Source: a virus | IMG/VR virus record: IMGVR_UViG_3300007611_000005 | Span: 1-29,993 of that record | Length of the DNA: 29,993 bases | Reading direction: 5' to 3' (one strand) | In this document: piece by piece, positions 1 through 8,272 of the stretch | How positions within the stretch are numbered: position 1 is the first letter of the stretch | Layout: every line of letters begins with the position of its first letter | Notes under the pieces: model-generated | What the model saw: only the letters and a program-made list of their open reading frames with translations | Told to the model about the DNA's origin: nothing | The model's database searches: none | Translations under genes and position numbers: made by a program

Positions 1-186
1 AAAATCATAAGGAACAAAGTCAATACTACCTCGTGTAGGATGCTGGATTTTCAAAAAGTTTTTGCAGAAATACAACGGTCCGTCTACAGGATCCATGCAC
101 TTTTCTAGATGTTCTATCTGTTCAAGTGTGTATTTTTGAGGCGCATGCGCCTTCTTGATCTGCACACCTTCTAATGACTTGCTCAT
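1..186 (-). CDS. 17: Terminase large subunit (gp17-like), N-terminal part only
   Basis: Only the first 62 codons are in the window; the gene runs off the left edge. The translation begins MSKSLEGVQIKK and contains a stretch ending GSIDFVPYDF, which matches the region of T4-type large terminases just before the ATPase domain, where the adenine-binding Q motif follows. The full protein is the ATP-driven DNA packaging motor and headful nuclease acting at the portal; the Walker motifs and nuclease residues lie outside the window. A terminator precedes the gene, and a TTAAATA late box ends exactly 5 nt before its ATG with no Shine-Dalgarno sequence close by. It is therefore probably transcribed separately from the rest of the minus-strand cluster. 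Identity rests on a short N-terminus and on having gp16 in the same cluster. Confidence 0.75.
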   Translation of the reverse strand, partial: MSKSLEGVQIKKAHAPQKYTLEQIEHLEKCMDPVDGPLYFCKNFLKIQHPTRGSIDFVPYDF

Positions 187-190
187 GTCT

Positions 191-198
191 TTATTTAA
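191..198 (-). promoter_or_regulatory. Late promoter box of gene 17
   Basis: On the minus strand this reads TTAAATAA. The 7-nt box TTAAATA is followed by AAGAC and then ATG, a spacing of exactly 5 nt. It resembles the T4 late box TATAAATA read by the gp55-type sigma factor. With T4 geometry +1 would fall on the A of the start codon. Confidence 0.6.
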
Positions 199-200
199 CC

Positions 201-223
201 AAAAAAAAGGGCCTTGCGGCCCT
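201..223 (-). terminator. Rho-independent terminator between the 238-726 gene and gene 17
   Basis: On the minus strand a 6-bp stem (AGGGCC paired with GGCCCT, loop GCAA) is followed by eight T. It lies 14 nt after the stop of the upstream gene and just ahead of the late box of gene 17, so it separates the two transcription units. Confidence 0.85.
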
Positions 224-237
224 ATTAGACATTTAAT

Positions 238-726
238 TTATGCTAAATTAAAAGATTCTTTAACAGTGCAAGTAACTGCTGTGTAATCTATTTGGTTTGG
301 GGTTCCTGTGCTTTGATCACCCAAGGCCTGTATTTCGTCTTCAATCTGTTCGACTAATGTTTCTTCGCCCGCTCCGTCCCAGTCTTCAGTTAGGTTCGGT
401 GTTTCTATAGCAAACGCCATTACTTGACTGGTGCTGTGTAGGTCGCCTCGAATTACAATCGTTGCATGCTTTTGTACTAATTCAATACATACATTGATTG
501 CTTCTTCTGGTGCTAATTGACCGCTGACGTCGGTACCGAAGTCTAACTCAAATAAAGTAAGTGGCTTGTTGCCATTGTACAAAATATTTGCTAGATTTGT
601 TTCTTCGTTCTTATCGAATGTAGTTCCGTTGCCGTCTGTAAATGTTCCGTCGATGTGGTAATCAGGATGTCTTTTTACCAGTTCAGAACTTCCTCCGCCG
701 ATTGTTGCTGTTGTCAGGTCTGCCAT
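238..726 (-). CDS. Hypothetical acidic protein, probably virion-associated
   Basis: 162 residues, not recognised. The sequence is soluble and acidic, with no membrane segment or signal peptide. It begins MADLTTATIGGG, and the middle has alternating beta and helical character (for example KPLTLFELDFG, then EEAINVCIELVQKHATIVI). It is the last gene before the terminator at 201-223 and sits one base downstream of the 728-1180 gene, so it is co-transcribed with it. A Shine-Dalgarno-like AAGGAA lies about 8 nt upstream of the ATG. Its place between gp16 and gp17 in a late cluster suggests a structural or packaging-related role, but nothing in the sequence gives a function. Confidence 0.7.
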   Translation of the reverse strand: MADLTTATIGGGSSELVKRHPDYHIDGTFTDGNGTTFDKNEETNLANILYNGNKPLTLFELDFGTDVSGQLAPEEAINVCIELVQKHATIVIRGDLHSTSQVMAFAIETPNLTEDWDGAGEETLVEQIEDEIQALGDQSTGTPNQIDYTAVTCTVKESFNLA

Positions 727-727
727 C

Positions 728-1180
728 TTAGTTTTCCTTATATTCTTCTAAAGTTTTTTGCAGTTGTCGACGAATCGATTCTTCTGTTTTTTCAGCCGAT
801 TGCATTGGGTTATCCCCTTTTGAGACAATATCATATGTTTTTTTCGGCTTGTTCATCCCGCCTGCAAGCTTATTAGTCATATAGTCAATGTCTTTTTCTT
901 CCGGCTCAGGTGCATTAGCATACGCTTCTTCTGTCTCTTCTTCGTCGGGCAATGCAATAACTTCTGTATCCGTTGCCTTGGGTGCGCTTATAGACGAAAT
1001 AAGATTTAACAGTTCAGCCATGCCTTCTGCTCCCGTTGCATTCATGTTAACACTCATGCTTGGCTTGGGTTCTGGAACAGGCGCCGGTGCCTGTTGTGGT
1101 ACGTCAACTGCCATTGAGTCTTCGTTTACTACAGACCTGTCTATGTTGTCTAGTTTGTTGATTAAATCATGTAAATCCAT
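728..1180 (-). CDS. Hypothetical Pro/Glu-rich protein in the packaging cluster
   Basis: 150 residues. It opens with a short helix (MDLHDLINKLDNID), continues through a proline-rich, low-complexity linker around residues 28-40, then a helical patch around residues 50-65, a very acidic stretch, and a basic amphipathic C-terminus (SIRRQLQKTLEEYKEN). This looks like a partly disordered scaffold or adaptor protein. Its ATG shares one base with the stop of the upstream gene (TAATG), so translation is probably coupled. I recall similar low-complexity proteins in marine T4-like phages but know no function; an internal head or core protein is one possibility. Confidence 0.7.
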   Translation of the reverse strand: MDLHDLINKLDNIDRSVVNEDSMAVDVPQQAPAPVPEPKPSMSVNMNATGAEGMAELLNLISSISAPKATDTEVIALPDEEETEEAYANAPEPEEKDIDYMTNKLAGGMNKPKKTYDIVSKGDNPMQSAEKTEESIRRQLQKTLEEYKEN

Positions 1181-1749
1181 TATTTGCTCCCAACCGGAGA
1201 ATCGCCAGCAACACTTTCTATTTTGCGGTCGTAAACGTCGGCATTGTTATTTTGTTCTAATTCTTTTTTGCGCTCTTCGGCTGTTTTTTGTAAATCTTTT
1301 AAAAAATTGGTGTTAAATTCGTCACCATAGTAATCTTCTGCCTTAACGCCCTCTGCTTCTTTGTACTCGGGATCGTCAAGCAGGGCACCGTCAGTTAGAT
1401 TAGAATCTTCATCGGCAATTTCTATATCTGCTTCCTGTCCTGCTGTTCTAACTTTGTATCTGTTGCGTTCTATACCCATGTCGCGTAATTCGGTTTCTAG
1501 CTGAGGTCCATTGAGAGGATACTCTGTTACTACTTCGAACATTGTAACTTCGGAATTTTCCATTTCTGGAAAATCATGCGGAAGTTTCTGTATAGGAGTT
1601 TTGCCAGTCTGTTCTAGTGTGGCAACACTATACTTCTCTAACCTACTGTTAAGGTTTTCTTTAAATTTTTCTGGCAAATCGCCAGCAACTTTGACCTTAA
1701 AAGAGTAATATTTTTTGCTCTCCGCAAGATATTCTTTGAAAGTTTTCAT
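1180..1749 (-). CDS. Candidate internal head protein with capsid-targeting-like N-terminus
   Basis: 189 residues. The N-terminus MKTFKEYLAES closely resembles the capsid-targeting sequence of T4 internal head proteins, which starts MKTYQEFIAEA and is cut after Glu by the gp21 prohead protease at (L/I)-x-E. Here L8-A9-E10 would be the site. The rest is a mixed alpha/beta stretch (residues ~13-110), an acidic segment (~110-145) and a charged coiled-coil-like helix (~148-168, KDLQKTAEERKKELEQ). An ATAAATA late box ends exactly 5 nt before the ATG, so the gene likely has its own, possibly leaderless, transcript. The gene is real; the internal-head role is inferred from the N-terminal motif alone. 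Confidence 0.65.
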   Translation of the reverse strand: MKTFKEYLAESKKYYSFKVKVAGDLPEKFKENLNSRLEKYSVATLEQTGKTPIQKLPHDFPEMENSEVTMFEVVTEYPLNGPQLETELRDMGIERNRYKVRTAGQEADIEIADEDSNLTDGALLDDPEYKEAEGVKAEDYYGDEFNTNFLKDLQKTAEERKKELEQNNNADVYDRKIESVAGDSPVGSK

Positions 1750-1754
1750 AGTAG

Positions 1755-1761
1755 TATTTAT
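1755..1761 (-). promoter_or_regulatory. Late promoter box of the 1180-1749 gene
   Basis: The minus strand reads ATAAATA followed by CTACT and ATG: a near-consensus T4 late box with exactly 5 nt to the start codon. An AAAGGA lies upstream of the box rather than between box and ATG, so it would not be part of the predicted transcript. Confidence 0.65.
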
Positions 1762-2252
1762 TCCTTTCCGCCTAATTTCTTAAGCAATTCGTTGCGATCT
1801 GTTACAACATAACCTTCGCCGCTGATTACATCGCCGTCGCCTTCGGTGGCGTTATCTTTATCAATTTTGTATTTTTTAAGTTTAGCGTCTACTGCTTTAA
1901 GTTTTTTATCTACCTTAGCAGTTTTGGCGTCAATTGCATTTTTCATCATCGAGCTTGCTACTTCGAATATTCTACCACTGTAGCGAACTTCTACATTCAT
2001 TCCCAGGTCCATTAAGTCATCATATGCCTGTTCTGCTTTGGAGGCGAGATGATCAAGTTCTGTATCGTCGATAGTGTCTAATTCGCTTACTGCGGGCAAG
2101 TCTCTAGTAATTTCTTGTACCGCTTTATAACTATCGTCCAGACTCTTAACCTGTTCGTGTGTAGGTTCTGGCACTTCCTCCGCAGGAGATTCGTCTTTTC
2201 CAGCTTCTTCTTTGCTGTCTAAATCCCAAAGTTCTTCTAATTTCTTTGTCAT
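1758..2252 (-). CDS. 16: Terminase small subunit (gp16-like)
   Basis: 164 residues. It follows the layout of marine T4-like small terminases: an N-terminal MTKKLEELWDLD helix, an acidic Pro/Glu-rich linker (residues ~15-35), and a long helical oligomerisation core holding DDLMDLGMNVEVRYSGRIFE and then TAKVDKKLKAVDAKLKKYK. A short C-terminal tail ends DRNELLKKLGGKE. Small terminases form a ring that recognises DNA and regulates the gp17 motor. The gene lies 8 nt downstream of gene 4. No good late box precedes it, so it is probably read through from upstream. The late box of the next gene overlaps its 3' end. Identification is by pattern memory of this family. Confidence 0.8.
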   Translation of the reverse strand: MTKKLEELWDLDSKEEAGKDESPAEEVPEPTHEQVKSLDDSYKAVQEITRDLPAVSELDTIDDTELDHLASKAEQAYDDLMDLGMNVEVRYSGRIFEVASSMMKNAIDAKTAKVDKKLKAVDAKLKKYKIDKDNATEGDGDVISGEGYVVTDRNELLKKLGGKE

Positions 2253-2260
2253 AATATTAC

Positions 2261-2701
2261 TTATTTTCTTTTTCCGCCTTGGTGGAAAATATCACCTTCA
2301 TTTATAACACGAAATTTAATACCCTGTTGTTTACACCATGCACTGGCGGCCTCCCATTTGGCGAGGTTTTTGACATACTGTTCTTGATTGTATCTGCTTT
2401 TTCCTACACGTTCTCTCAGTGTCTGGTTACTGGGTTTAACTTCTACAAGTTCGGCTTTTTTAGCACCACTTCTGTTTTTGTACACCACAAAAAAATCTGG
2501 CACATATATAGTCGATTTGCCAGTAAGTGGATCTCTATAAGGTATTTGCACACTTTCGCTTGCCCAGCTTTCTACTCCTGGATGTTCGTCCAGCATTTTC
2601 ATGAACACAAATTCCCAACTGCTTCTAGCATGTGGTTTCCGTGTTCCCACATACTTGTCGGGGTTTTTTGGTTCAAATCGACCCTGTGCAAACTTAGGCA
2701 T
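2261..2701 (-). CDS. 4: Head completion protein (gp4-like), PD-(D/E)XK fold
   Basis: 146 residues, close to the usual length of T4 gp4. It starts MPKFAQGRFEPKNPDKYVG, a hallmark of this family, followed by SSWEFVFMKMLDEHPGVESW. A nuclease-like core contains E30, then VPDFFV (D69) and VEVKP (E87, K89), the arrangement of TnsA-like PD-(D/E)XK enzymes. T4 gp4 acts after packaging to finish the filled head before tail joining; the nuclease residues suggest it trims or binds the packaged DNA end. The stop is followed closely by gp16, and the ATG overlaps the stop of the 2701-3066 gene by one base, indicating coupled translation. Confidence 0.85.
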   Translation of the reverse strand: MPKFAQGRFEPKNPDKYVGTRKPHARSSWEFVFMKMLDEHPGVESWASESVQIPYRDPLTGKSTIYVPDFFVVYKNRSGAKKAELVEVKPSNQTLRERVGKSRYNQEQYVKNLAKWEAASAWCKQQGIKFRVINEGDIFHQGGKRK

Positions 2702-3066
2702 TACGCACCTATTTCTCTCGATTTAATGTCTGATGTAATTTGAGCTCTATAACCCAGCGCAGATGTAGGCACTCTGTTGTTGTTAAGTATTTCTGCAACG
2801 AGCTGACTCAATCTCACAGAGTCTAACTTTTGTAGGCTGTCTAGAATAGTAAAAACATTACTGCCTTCGCGTTTTGCCTGTTGTAGAATTGTAATTGCAC
2901 TTACAACGGCAGCTTCTCGATCAAACCCAGCACTTTCAAAAAAGCTCACTGCCGCGTCAATGTCTACAGCTCTATATTGATTAGGCTCTACGCCATATCT
3001 ATCAAAAAATAAGCGTGTACCGTCAGCTGAATCATTAAACTCTTGTGGAGGTAAATTGGTTGGCAT
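2701..3066 (-). CDS. Conserved T4-like phage protein of unknown function
   Basis: 121 residues, nearly all helical. The core reads RLFFDRYGVEPN, then a helix-turn region FFESAGFDREAAVVSAITIL, then SQLVAEILNNNRVPTSALGY. I recall similar small proteins next to gene 54-like and gene 4 homologues in marine T4-like phages, always without an assigned role. No membrane segment, cysteine pair or catalytic motif is visible. It follows the 54-like gene directly (its ATG is one base after that stop) and overlaps gene 4 by one base, so it is translated with tail and head completion proteins. A small structural or assembly factor fits best. Confidence 0.75.
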   Translation of the reverse strand: MPTNLPPQEFNDSADGTRLFFDRYGVEPNQYRAVDIDAAVSFFESAGFDREAAVVSAITILQQAKREGSNVFTILDSLQKLDSVRLSQLVAEILNNNRVPTSALGYRAQITSDIKSREIGA

Positions 3067-4155
3067 TTACTGTATCCCCGGCGGTGCAACTCTCTTTTGA
3101 GTTGCAGTTGTTGTAGGCTCTTCTGTATTACCTTTAGGAAACACAGCTCCGGCAACACCTGTTATTGTATTAGATATTGTTTCGATCCCCTGCGGACTAG
3201 ATAAAATTCCTATTGCTTCCTGGGCAAGACTATCGCTGTCAAGATCTTTGAGATTTTCGTAAGTATTAATACTTTTCGCTATTGTTCCGATTGCACTTTG
3301 AGGACTACTAAACGCAGTTCCGTCCCCCACTGCACCGAATATCTGTTCCATTCCGTCTAACACGCCGCCTGCACCCGTTAGTGATGCAACACCGCCGCCT
3401 GCAACACTGAGCGGTGATGGAGCAGAATCGTAATGTAAATTAGCAAATCCTGGAGGATTATTAAAATCAACTCTGCCGCCGCCGTATTGCACTGCTTCAA
3501 ACTCTACAGTCATTTGATTCTGTGCAGGCTCTGACAGAGAATAATCCATGTCACTGTGGCTCCATTTGGTTATTTTAGGATTAACGAGCGTATAACTCAA
3601 AAACCGTTGCCTACTCATTGTATATAGATGTATCTTCCTAAACAAGGGTGCACCTATGTTATTGTCTAAACCGTATCTATAGCTGAGGTTTTCTTCTTTA
3701 GATACCGGTGTGTATTTGGTAGCATTATATGCAGACGCTGGCAAATTTCTATCTGCAATATAGTAACCATAATAAATTGCCCACAGGGCATTTGCTACAC
3801 CGTCACTGTCGTCATGAAAACTTAGATTAAGAGCATCATAACTGATCATTTTGTAGAGTATTTTCTTTCTATTATATTGATTTTTAGTGACAGTATCAAA
3901 ACTAAAACTAGGCAGTTGCAGGTTTTTTACAAGCAAGCCTGCTTCTTCTATTTTTCCACGATCAAATTGTGGTGCTTTGATTGCAGTAGGATCTAGTTCA
4001 AATTTTACAAAATAATTAAATTTTGTGCGCGGCGACAGTCTAAAATTGTCGTCTAGATACAACCTTGCGGCATGCTGGTAGGTACTGGGTGTACCTCTTG
4101 GACTGACTATGCCTTTGCCTAGGCCCGAAAGGAACCTTGTGAATTTATTTGCCAT
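3067..4155 (-). CDS. 54: Baseplate tail-tube initiator (gp54-like)
   Basis: 362 residues (T4 gp54 is 320). It begins MANKFTRFLSGLGKGI and has the tube-protein-like region YFVKFELDP, TKNQYNRKKILYKMISYD and SFHDDSDGVANALWAIYYGY, with a later VEFEAVQYGGGRVDF strand. This matches the protein annotated as gp54 in marine T4-like phages. gp54 sits on the baseplate hub and starts polymerisation of the gp19 tube, with which it shares a fold. The C-terminal ~130 residues are Gly/Ala/Ser-rich and low in complexity. A terminator and an ATAAATA late box (5 nt before the ATG) make it a separate unit from gp19 just upstream. A paralogous tube-cap protein (gp48-like) is the main alternative. Confidence 0.7.
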   Translation of the reverse strand: MANKFTRFLSGLGKGIVSPRGTPSTYQHAARLYLDDNFRLSPRTKFNYFVKFELDPTAIKAPQFDRGKIEEAGLLVKNLQLPSFSFDTVTKNQYNRKKILYKMISYDALNLSFHDDSDGVANALWAIYYGYYIADRNLPASAYNATKYTPVSKEENLSYRYGLDNNIGAPLFRKIHLYTMSRQRFLSYTLVNPKITKWSHSDMDYSLSEPAQNQMTVEFEAVQYGGGRVDFNNPPGFANLHYDSAPSPLSVAGGGVASLTGAGGVLDGMEQIFGAVGDGTAFSSPQSAIGTIAKSINTYENLKDLDSDSLAQEAIGILSSPQGIETISNTITGVAGAVFPKGNTEEPTTTATQKRVAPPGIQ

Positions 4156-4160
4156 ACTAA

Positions 4161-4168
4161 TATTTATC
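4161..4168 (-). promoter_or_regulatory. Late promoter box of gene 54-like
   Basis: The minus strand reads GATAAATA, then TTAGT, then ATG. The spacing to the start codon is exactly 5 nt, as at genes 13, 17, the 1180-1749 gene and the HNH gene. It lies directly downstream of the gp19 terminator. Confidence 0.7.
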
Positions 4169-4171
4169 CAT

Positions 4172-4200
4172 AAAAAAAGCCCAGTTTATTCTGGGCTTTT
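4172..4200 (-). terminator. Strong terminator after gene 19
   Basis: A 10-bp stem (AAAAGCCCAG with CTGGGCTTTT) and a 6-nt loop are followed on the minus strand by a run of T. The stem starts 22 nt after the gp19 stop. The plus strand also ends in TTTT, so it could act weakly in both directions, but every neighbouring gene is on the minus strand. Confidence 0.88.
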
Positions 4201-4221
4201 GGCTTGGCCTAGGGTGTATTT

Positions 4222-4863
4222 TTATTCTACAGAACCCGCGCCTGTTGCGGCCTCGCTTGCAATAGCTCTTCCTACTGCTGCACCTATACCGCCTACTGCC
4301 GAAACTTCCGATTCGCCTGCAGCATACTGCTCGAGGTTATCGAAGCGTATGGTAAGTGCAACCGTGGCTGGTTCGTTAGAATCATATGCTAACTCGTTAT
4401 AGTTAACATTCTGTAAGAAGCAACCATACAGATTAAATGTTTCGAGTACGTTTGGTGTATTAGCACCGTTGCCACCGTCTAACATTTCGATTCTTGTGGT
4501 AAACTTGTAGTCAATGCCACTTCTAGCCGAAGCCTGCTCTACAAAGTCGAATTGTTTCTGTAGCTGTTGACCAACAAGCTTTTGTACTAGGCCGGTTGCG
4601 TCGTCACGCAGTGTAAGCGTGATAGTTTCAAGCTGTTGCTTGCCTGCAAGATAAACTCTAGAGTTATAAACATGCAGTTCCATCTCTTCGAAGTTAACCG
4701 TTGGCCTTGTTACATCTGCAACCTGCTTGGTTAGTTCTGTAGATGCTTCTGCACCAAAACTTGTAAGGATGACCCTAAAGCGATAGCGCAGTTTTGGCAT
4801 TAACAGAACTTGGTTGCCGCCGTCGGTTGGAACACCTAAATTGTTAAGTGAAGTAATTGGCAT
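4222..4863 (-). CDS. 19: Tail tube protein (gp19)
   Basis: 213 residues, longer than T4 gp19 (163). It builds the inner tube through which DNA passes. The sequence matches marine T4-like tube proteins: MPITSLNNLGVPTDGGNQ at the start, LMPKLRYRFRVILTSFG, TRPTVNFEEMELHVYNSRVY and LYGCFLQNVNYNELAYD, followed by VALTIRFDNLEQY. The last ~35 residues form an Ala/Gly-rich extension absent from T4. An AGGAG Shine-Dalgarno sequence precedes the ATG. It lies immediately downstream of gene 18 and before a strong terminator, the standard 18-19 pair, so the sheath promoter probably drives both. Confidence 0.92.
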   Translation of the reverse strand: MPITSLNNLGVPTDGGNQVLLMPKLRYRFRVILTSFGAEASTELTKQVADVTRPTVNFEEMELHVYNSRVYLAGKQQLETITLTLRDDATGLVQKLVGQQLQKQFDFVEQASARSGIDYKFTTRIEMLDGGNGANTPNVLETFNLYGCFLQNVNYNELAYDSNEPATVALTIRFDNLEQYAAGESEVSAVGGIGAAVGRAIASEAATGAGSVE

Positions 4864-4865
4864 TT

Positions 4866-7800
4866 TTAAATTTCTCCTGTGTTCTGAACACGCAGCGGAA
4901 TGTATATAAATTCAACTGCTTTGATTGGCTCAATAGCAATGTCTACATACAGTTCGTTTCTATCTACTCTTGCAGGTGTGTTGTTTGTTTCGTCACACAC
5001 CACAGCAAAGTCGCCGATTGCTCTTAATCCAACTAGTTCGAGCAACAAGCTTTCAACTGCCTGTCTTATTTCGTCTCTTGTGATCTGATCATTTGGTTCG
5101 AACACATACGGACGAGCAAGTCTATCAAGCTGTCCACGCAAGTATGCTACCAAGCGCACAACATTTATTCTGTCTAGTGCGCTTGCATTTCTTGCGCGTG
5201 TTTTTTGACCGTAGTTGACAAGTCCTACACCTACAAAGAACGGAATCGGGTTGATCTTGTTGTTATAGAGCGTGTCTCTTTGCCCTTCATTTAGAGCAAT
5301 TGTTTGGAACTCGCCTGTTTCTGCATCAATGTAGCCTACTGCTGTAGCATTTGTGATGCCGCCGCGTCGTGTGCCTGCTGGTGCAAACCACGGAAACGAT
5401 ACATTGTCGCTAAGTGCAATTGTTCTTAGCATCATGTGCGATGCAGGAACAACAACATTAGTGCCACTTAGGTCTGTTGTGAATCCGTTTGGATAGAACA
5501 TACCTAGATACTCGTCAAATGTTACAAGGCCTTCTTCGCTGTTGTCTACTACTAGGTTTTCATTAGTAGCATATGAGCTTATGCTTGTAGCATCATCTGG
5601 AAGTCTCAGTGGTGTATCACCAATCACAAAAGCTGTTAAACCTCTGCTGATATTGAGATTTACAAGATTGCTCATTAGCTCTGTATAGCCAGGACATGCA
5701 ATAAGATTGAAGTTTCTTCTTTCAGTATCGCGTATCTGCTGACTAGTATCTACAACGCTCTTAAGTGCTTGCGTTACAACAATGCGCTGTGCAAATCTAC
5801 CAAAGCTGCCTCTACCGTCCTCTTGGTTTGGCGAAGCTGTTGTCCAGCGATCGGTTGCATAAGCAGTCATGCTTTCGTCGTTTTGACGTGTGTTGTCTGC
5901 AGAAGTATCAATATAATTGTTTCTGTAGACTTTTACGTTACCGCCGCTTCGGCGTGTGTTAAACAACAGCATACCTCTTGGATACAGTGCTGGATCAGGT
6001 GCATCTGGATCTAAGAAGTTAGAAGTTAATAGATCTCTAATTGATGCTGCTGTATTACCTGTAGCACCGGTTGTGCCATAGCGTGCATCAGCAAATAAAA
6101 CACCATCTTCTGTAACCTGATCGGTTGTATCTAGTTGTACCCATTCAAGTAGATCGCCGTTCCAACGGTAAACATCTGGGAATGCGTCGATATTTGAAGT
6201 GTTAATCCATAGATCTCCATCTACTAGTGCATCGCCTGTGCTTTGGACTGTGGGTGCGTCAGACTGCACCTGAGGTCCGTTTGGATCTGTGTTTGGAAAT
6301 GCCGCTGTTCCAAAGTTAACAACATCAGAGCCGTCGTAGCGATAACCTACCCAAGTAGTTCCGTTGTGATACATTATGTCTACATCGGTAAACTCTGGAT
6401 TATACCACAGCTGCCCGTCTGCTGGTTCATTTGTAGGATCATCTGGGCTTGCTTGGAAGTCATCTGCTGCAAGCGGTTTCCAGTTAGAAATCAAATACAC
6501 TGTTTGGCCGCTTGAATCTTCTGCAGCGCCCTGCGGTAGCTGGTAAAAGTTTGCAGTGCCTGATCTGTCGTCTATCGAAAACGGAACAAAGATGTTAGCA
6601 ATACTTGCTGTATCGTCAATTACACGTATATCACCGCCTTGTTTATGTGTAATAGTAAGTCTATTGTCGTCAGTAACACCTGCCTCAACGTGTGTTAAGC
6701 CTGCGGCATTTATTGCTCCAGCAATAGTAAATGCATCATCTGCGCCGCCGGAAGCTTGGAAACTAATGTTTACAATATCACTTAGCGTTTGCTCGCCGTT
6801 TGAACTTTCTCTAAGCGAAAAAGTATTAGTTCCTGCTGTAAAAGTATTGGCTTCAATTATTGTTGAAGTTGCTAAGGTGTTTCCTGTTGAATTCCTATAA
6901 AACACTCTAAACGTTGCAGTAGACGGAGTAGCATCATAACCGTCGTTGTAATTTGCATTTGTTTGAACAAATAAACTATCAGTTGGAATGTTAGCGCCAC
7001 CGCCTGCGCGATCTAGTCCAAACAGAGCGCTGTGTGTCGATGCATACAATGGTGCATCAAACTCTACCCAGGATGTTGTCTCACTGCTCCAGCGTTTAAT
7101 TCTCCAGCGTGCACCAAGATTAGGATCAGTTGTTTTAATCCAAACAGATCCTGTTGGGCGATCTTCGTCGTTCACTTTCCAGGCCGGTACACTTGTGTGT
7201 GGTGCTTGAACAAGTTCTACACCGTTGTATGTGCCTGCTGTTAGATTTAGGGCTTCTAGGCCAGTTCCAGCAAGTGTAATAGCATTGCCGCTTTCTTGTG
7301 CGCCGTCATAGTATAATTTTAGTACAGAATTAACATTCTTTGCTGTTATACCAGGAACATTATTACTATTGATAGTTGCTACAACGTTGTCGAGTGAGTC
7401 GCCGCCGTTAATATCAACATTTTGGCCGTTTATAGTAAATGAATCTGCAGTTAGTGTGCCTGTTACTACACCCGAACCTTCTACGATCGGCCAGCTTGCA
7501 CGCCACTGCGGCGAACCAACTAATACCCATTCGCCTGCGGCCACGCCTGCTTCTGTATTGCCTGCACTCTTGTAATAAACTCTGGCATTTTCTCTGTTTG
7601 CGGCAAAGCTGTCGCCGCCATCAACTGTTTCAAACACAACAGCATAATCACCGATTGAACCCACACCTGCTTTTGGTCTGCGGCCATAGCTGGAAGGTTC
7701 AATTTTGTTAGCGTCTGCATCAGTTAGAACTGTTGGAACTTTGTTTGCAAACTTTTGTCCGCCTGTTACGCTGATAGGTGCGCCGCTCCACTCTTGAATG

Positions 7801-8234
7801 CCGTAGCGTGTGGCTCGTGTGTCAACCCACCATGTCCCATCGTCCGGATTCGCTCCCGGAGCTTCTGCTTGTCCTTCTAATGCGTTTAGGTCAACATCTG
7901 CACGAACAATAAATGCAGAGTTGATAACTCCTAGCATGCTGTAAGCTGCTAGAAGTCCGTATTCGTTTCTTTCGGAACCGTGTATTGGTGTTCCGCTCGG
8001 TGACTTTTCAAAGAAAGGTGCACCAAACAGATCTACTAGTTCTCTCTGACTTGTAACTCTAAATGCGTTGCCGGCCGCTGATTTCAGCGTACCTTGTGCA
8101 ACTCCTGTCCCAGCGCCGTTGGTTTTGTTTTCACCAGTTGCAACAACAATAAGTGGTGTTGTTCCTGGTGCCGCTGGGGTGTAAAAACTTTCATCAATGA
8201 CGTTAACTTCTACGCCCGGTGATTGTAATGCCAT
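4866..8234 (-). CDS. 18: Tail sheath protein (gp18), greatly enlarged
   Basis: 1122 residues against 659 in T4. The start at 8234 (MALQSPGVEVNVIDESFYTP) is chosen because it matches marine sheath proteins and has AGGAG 8 nt upstream; an in-frame extension to 8282 is not family-like. The conserved N-terminal part covers residues ~1-125 and the C-terminal contractile core ~750-1122. Between them are inserts: four small W-rich units (around 131, 358, 605 and 670) of the form G-x-L-W...Y-x-W-N-G...W, and two units (~250-338, ~458-545) resembling the hook-IN repeats of flagellar FliD/FlgK-type proteins. The inserts probably decorate the outer tail surface. A CTAAATA late box lies 31 nt upstream of the start. 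Sheath contraction drives the tube into the host. Confidence 0.93.
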   Translation of the reverse strand: MALQSPGVEVNVIDESFYTPAAPGTTPLIVVATGENKTNGAGTGVAQGTLKSAAGNAFRVTSQRELVDLFGAPFFEKSPSGTPIHGSERNEYGLLAAYSMLGVINSAFIVRADVDLNALEGQAEAPGANPDDGTWWVDTRATRYGIQEWSGAPISVTGGQKFANKVPTVLTDADANKIEPSSYGRRPKAGVGSIGDYAVVFETVDGGDSFAANRENARVYYKSAGNTEAGVAAGEWVLVGSPQWRASWPIVEGSGVVTGTLTADSFTINGQNVDINGGDSLDNVVATINSNNVPGITAKNVNSVLKLYYDGAQESGNAITLAGTGLEALNLTAGTYNGVELVQAPHTSVPAWKVNDEDRPTGSVWIKTTDPNLGARWRIKRWSSETTSWVEFDAPLYASTHSALFGLDRAGGGANIPTDSLFVQTNANYNDGYDATPSTATFRVFYRNSTGNTLATSTIIEANTFTAGTNTFSLRESSNGEQTLSDIVNISFQASGGADDAFTIAGAINAAGLTHVEAGVTDDNRLTITHKQGGDIRVIDDTASIANIFVPFSIDDRSGTANFYQLPQGAAEDSSGQTVYLISNWKPLAADDFQASPDDPTNEPADGQLWYNPEFTDVDIMYHNGTTWVGYRYDGSDVVNFGTAAFPNTDPNGPQVQSDAPTVQSTGDALVDGDLWINTSNIDAFPDVYRWNGDLLEWVQLDTTDQVTEDGVLFADARYGTTGATGNTAASIRDLLTSNFLDPDAPDPALYPRGMLLFNTRRSGGNVKVYRNNYIDTSADNTRQNDESMTAYATDRWTTASPNQEDGRGSFGRFAQRIVVTQALKSVVDTSQQIRDTERRNFNLIACPGYTELMSNLVNLNISRGLTAFVIGDTPLRLPDDATSISSYATNENLVVDNSEEGLVTFDEYLGMFYPNGFTTDLSGTNVVVPASHMMLRTIALSDNVSFPWFAPAGTRRGGITNATAVGYIDAETGEFQTIALNEGQRDTLYNNKINPIPFFVGVGLVNYGQKTRARNASALDRINVVRLVAYLRGQLDRLARPYVFEPNDQITRDEIRQAVESLLLELVGLRAIGDFAVVCDETNNTPARVDRNELYVDIAIEPIKAVEFIYIPLRVQNTGEI

Positions 8235-8265
8235 TCCCACATCTCCTGGTAATAGTTTGTTCTTG

Positions 8266-8272
8266 TATTTAG
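8266..8272 (-). promoter_or_regulatory. Late promoter box of gene 18
   Basis: The minus strand reads CTAAATA, 31 nt before the chosen ATG, leaving room for a normal leader with AGGAG. It lies inside the discarded N-terminal extension of the sheath reading frame, which further supports the downstream start. Confidence 0.5.

Noticed and set aside
6556-7711. Several plus-strand open frames opposite gene 18
   Set aside because: Antisense shadows of the sheath gene without start signals or recognisable motifs.
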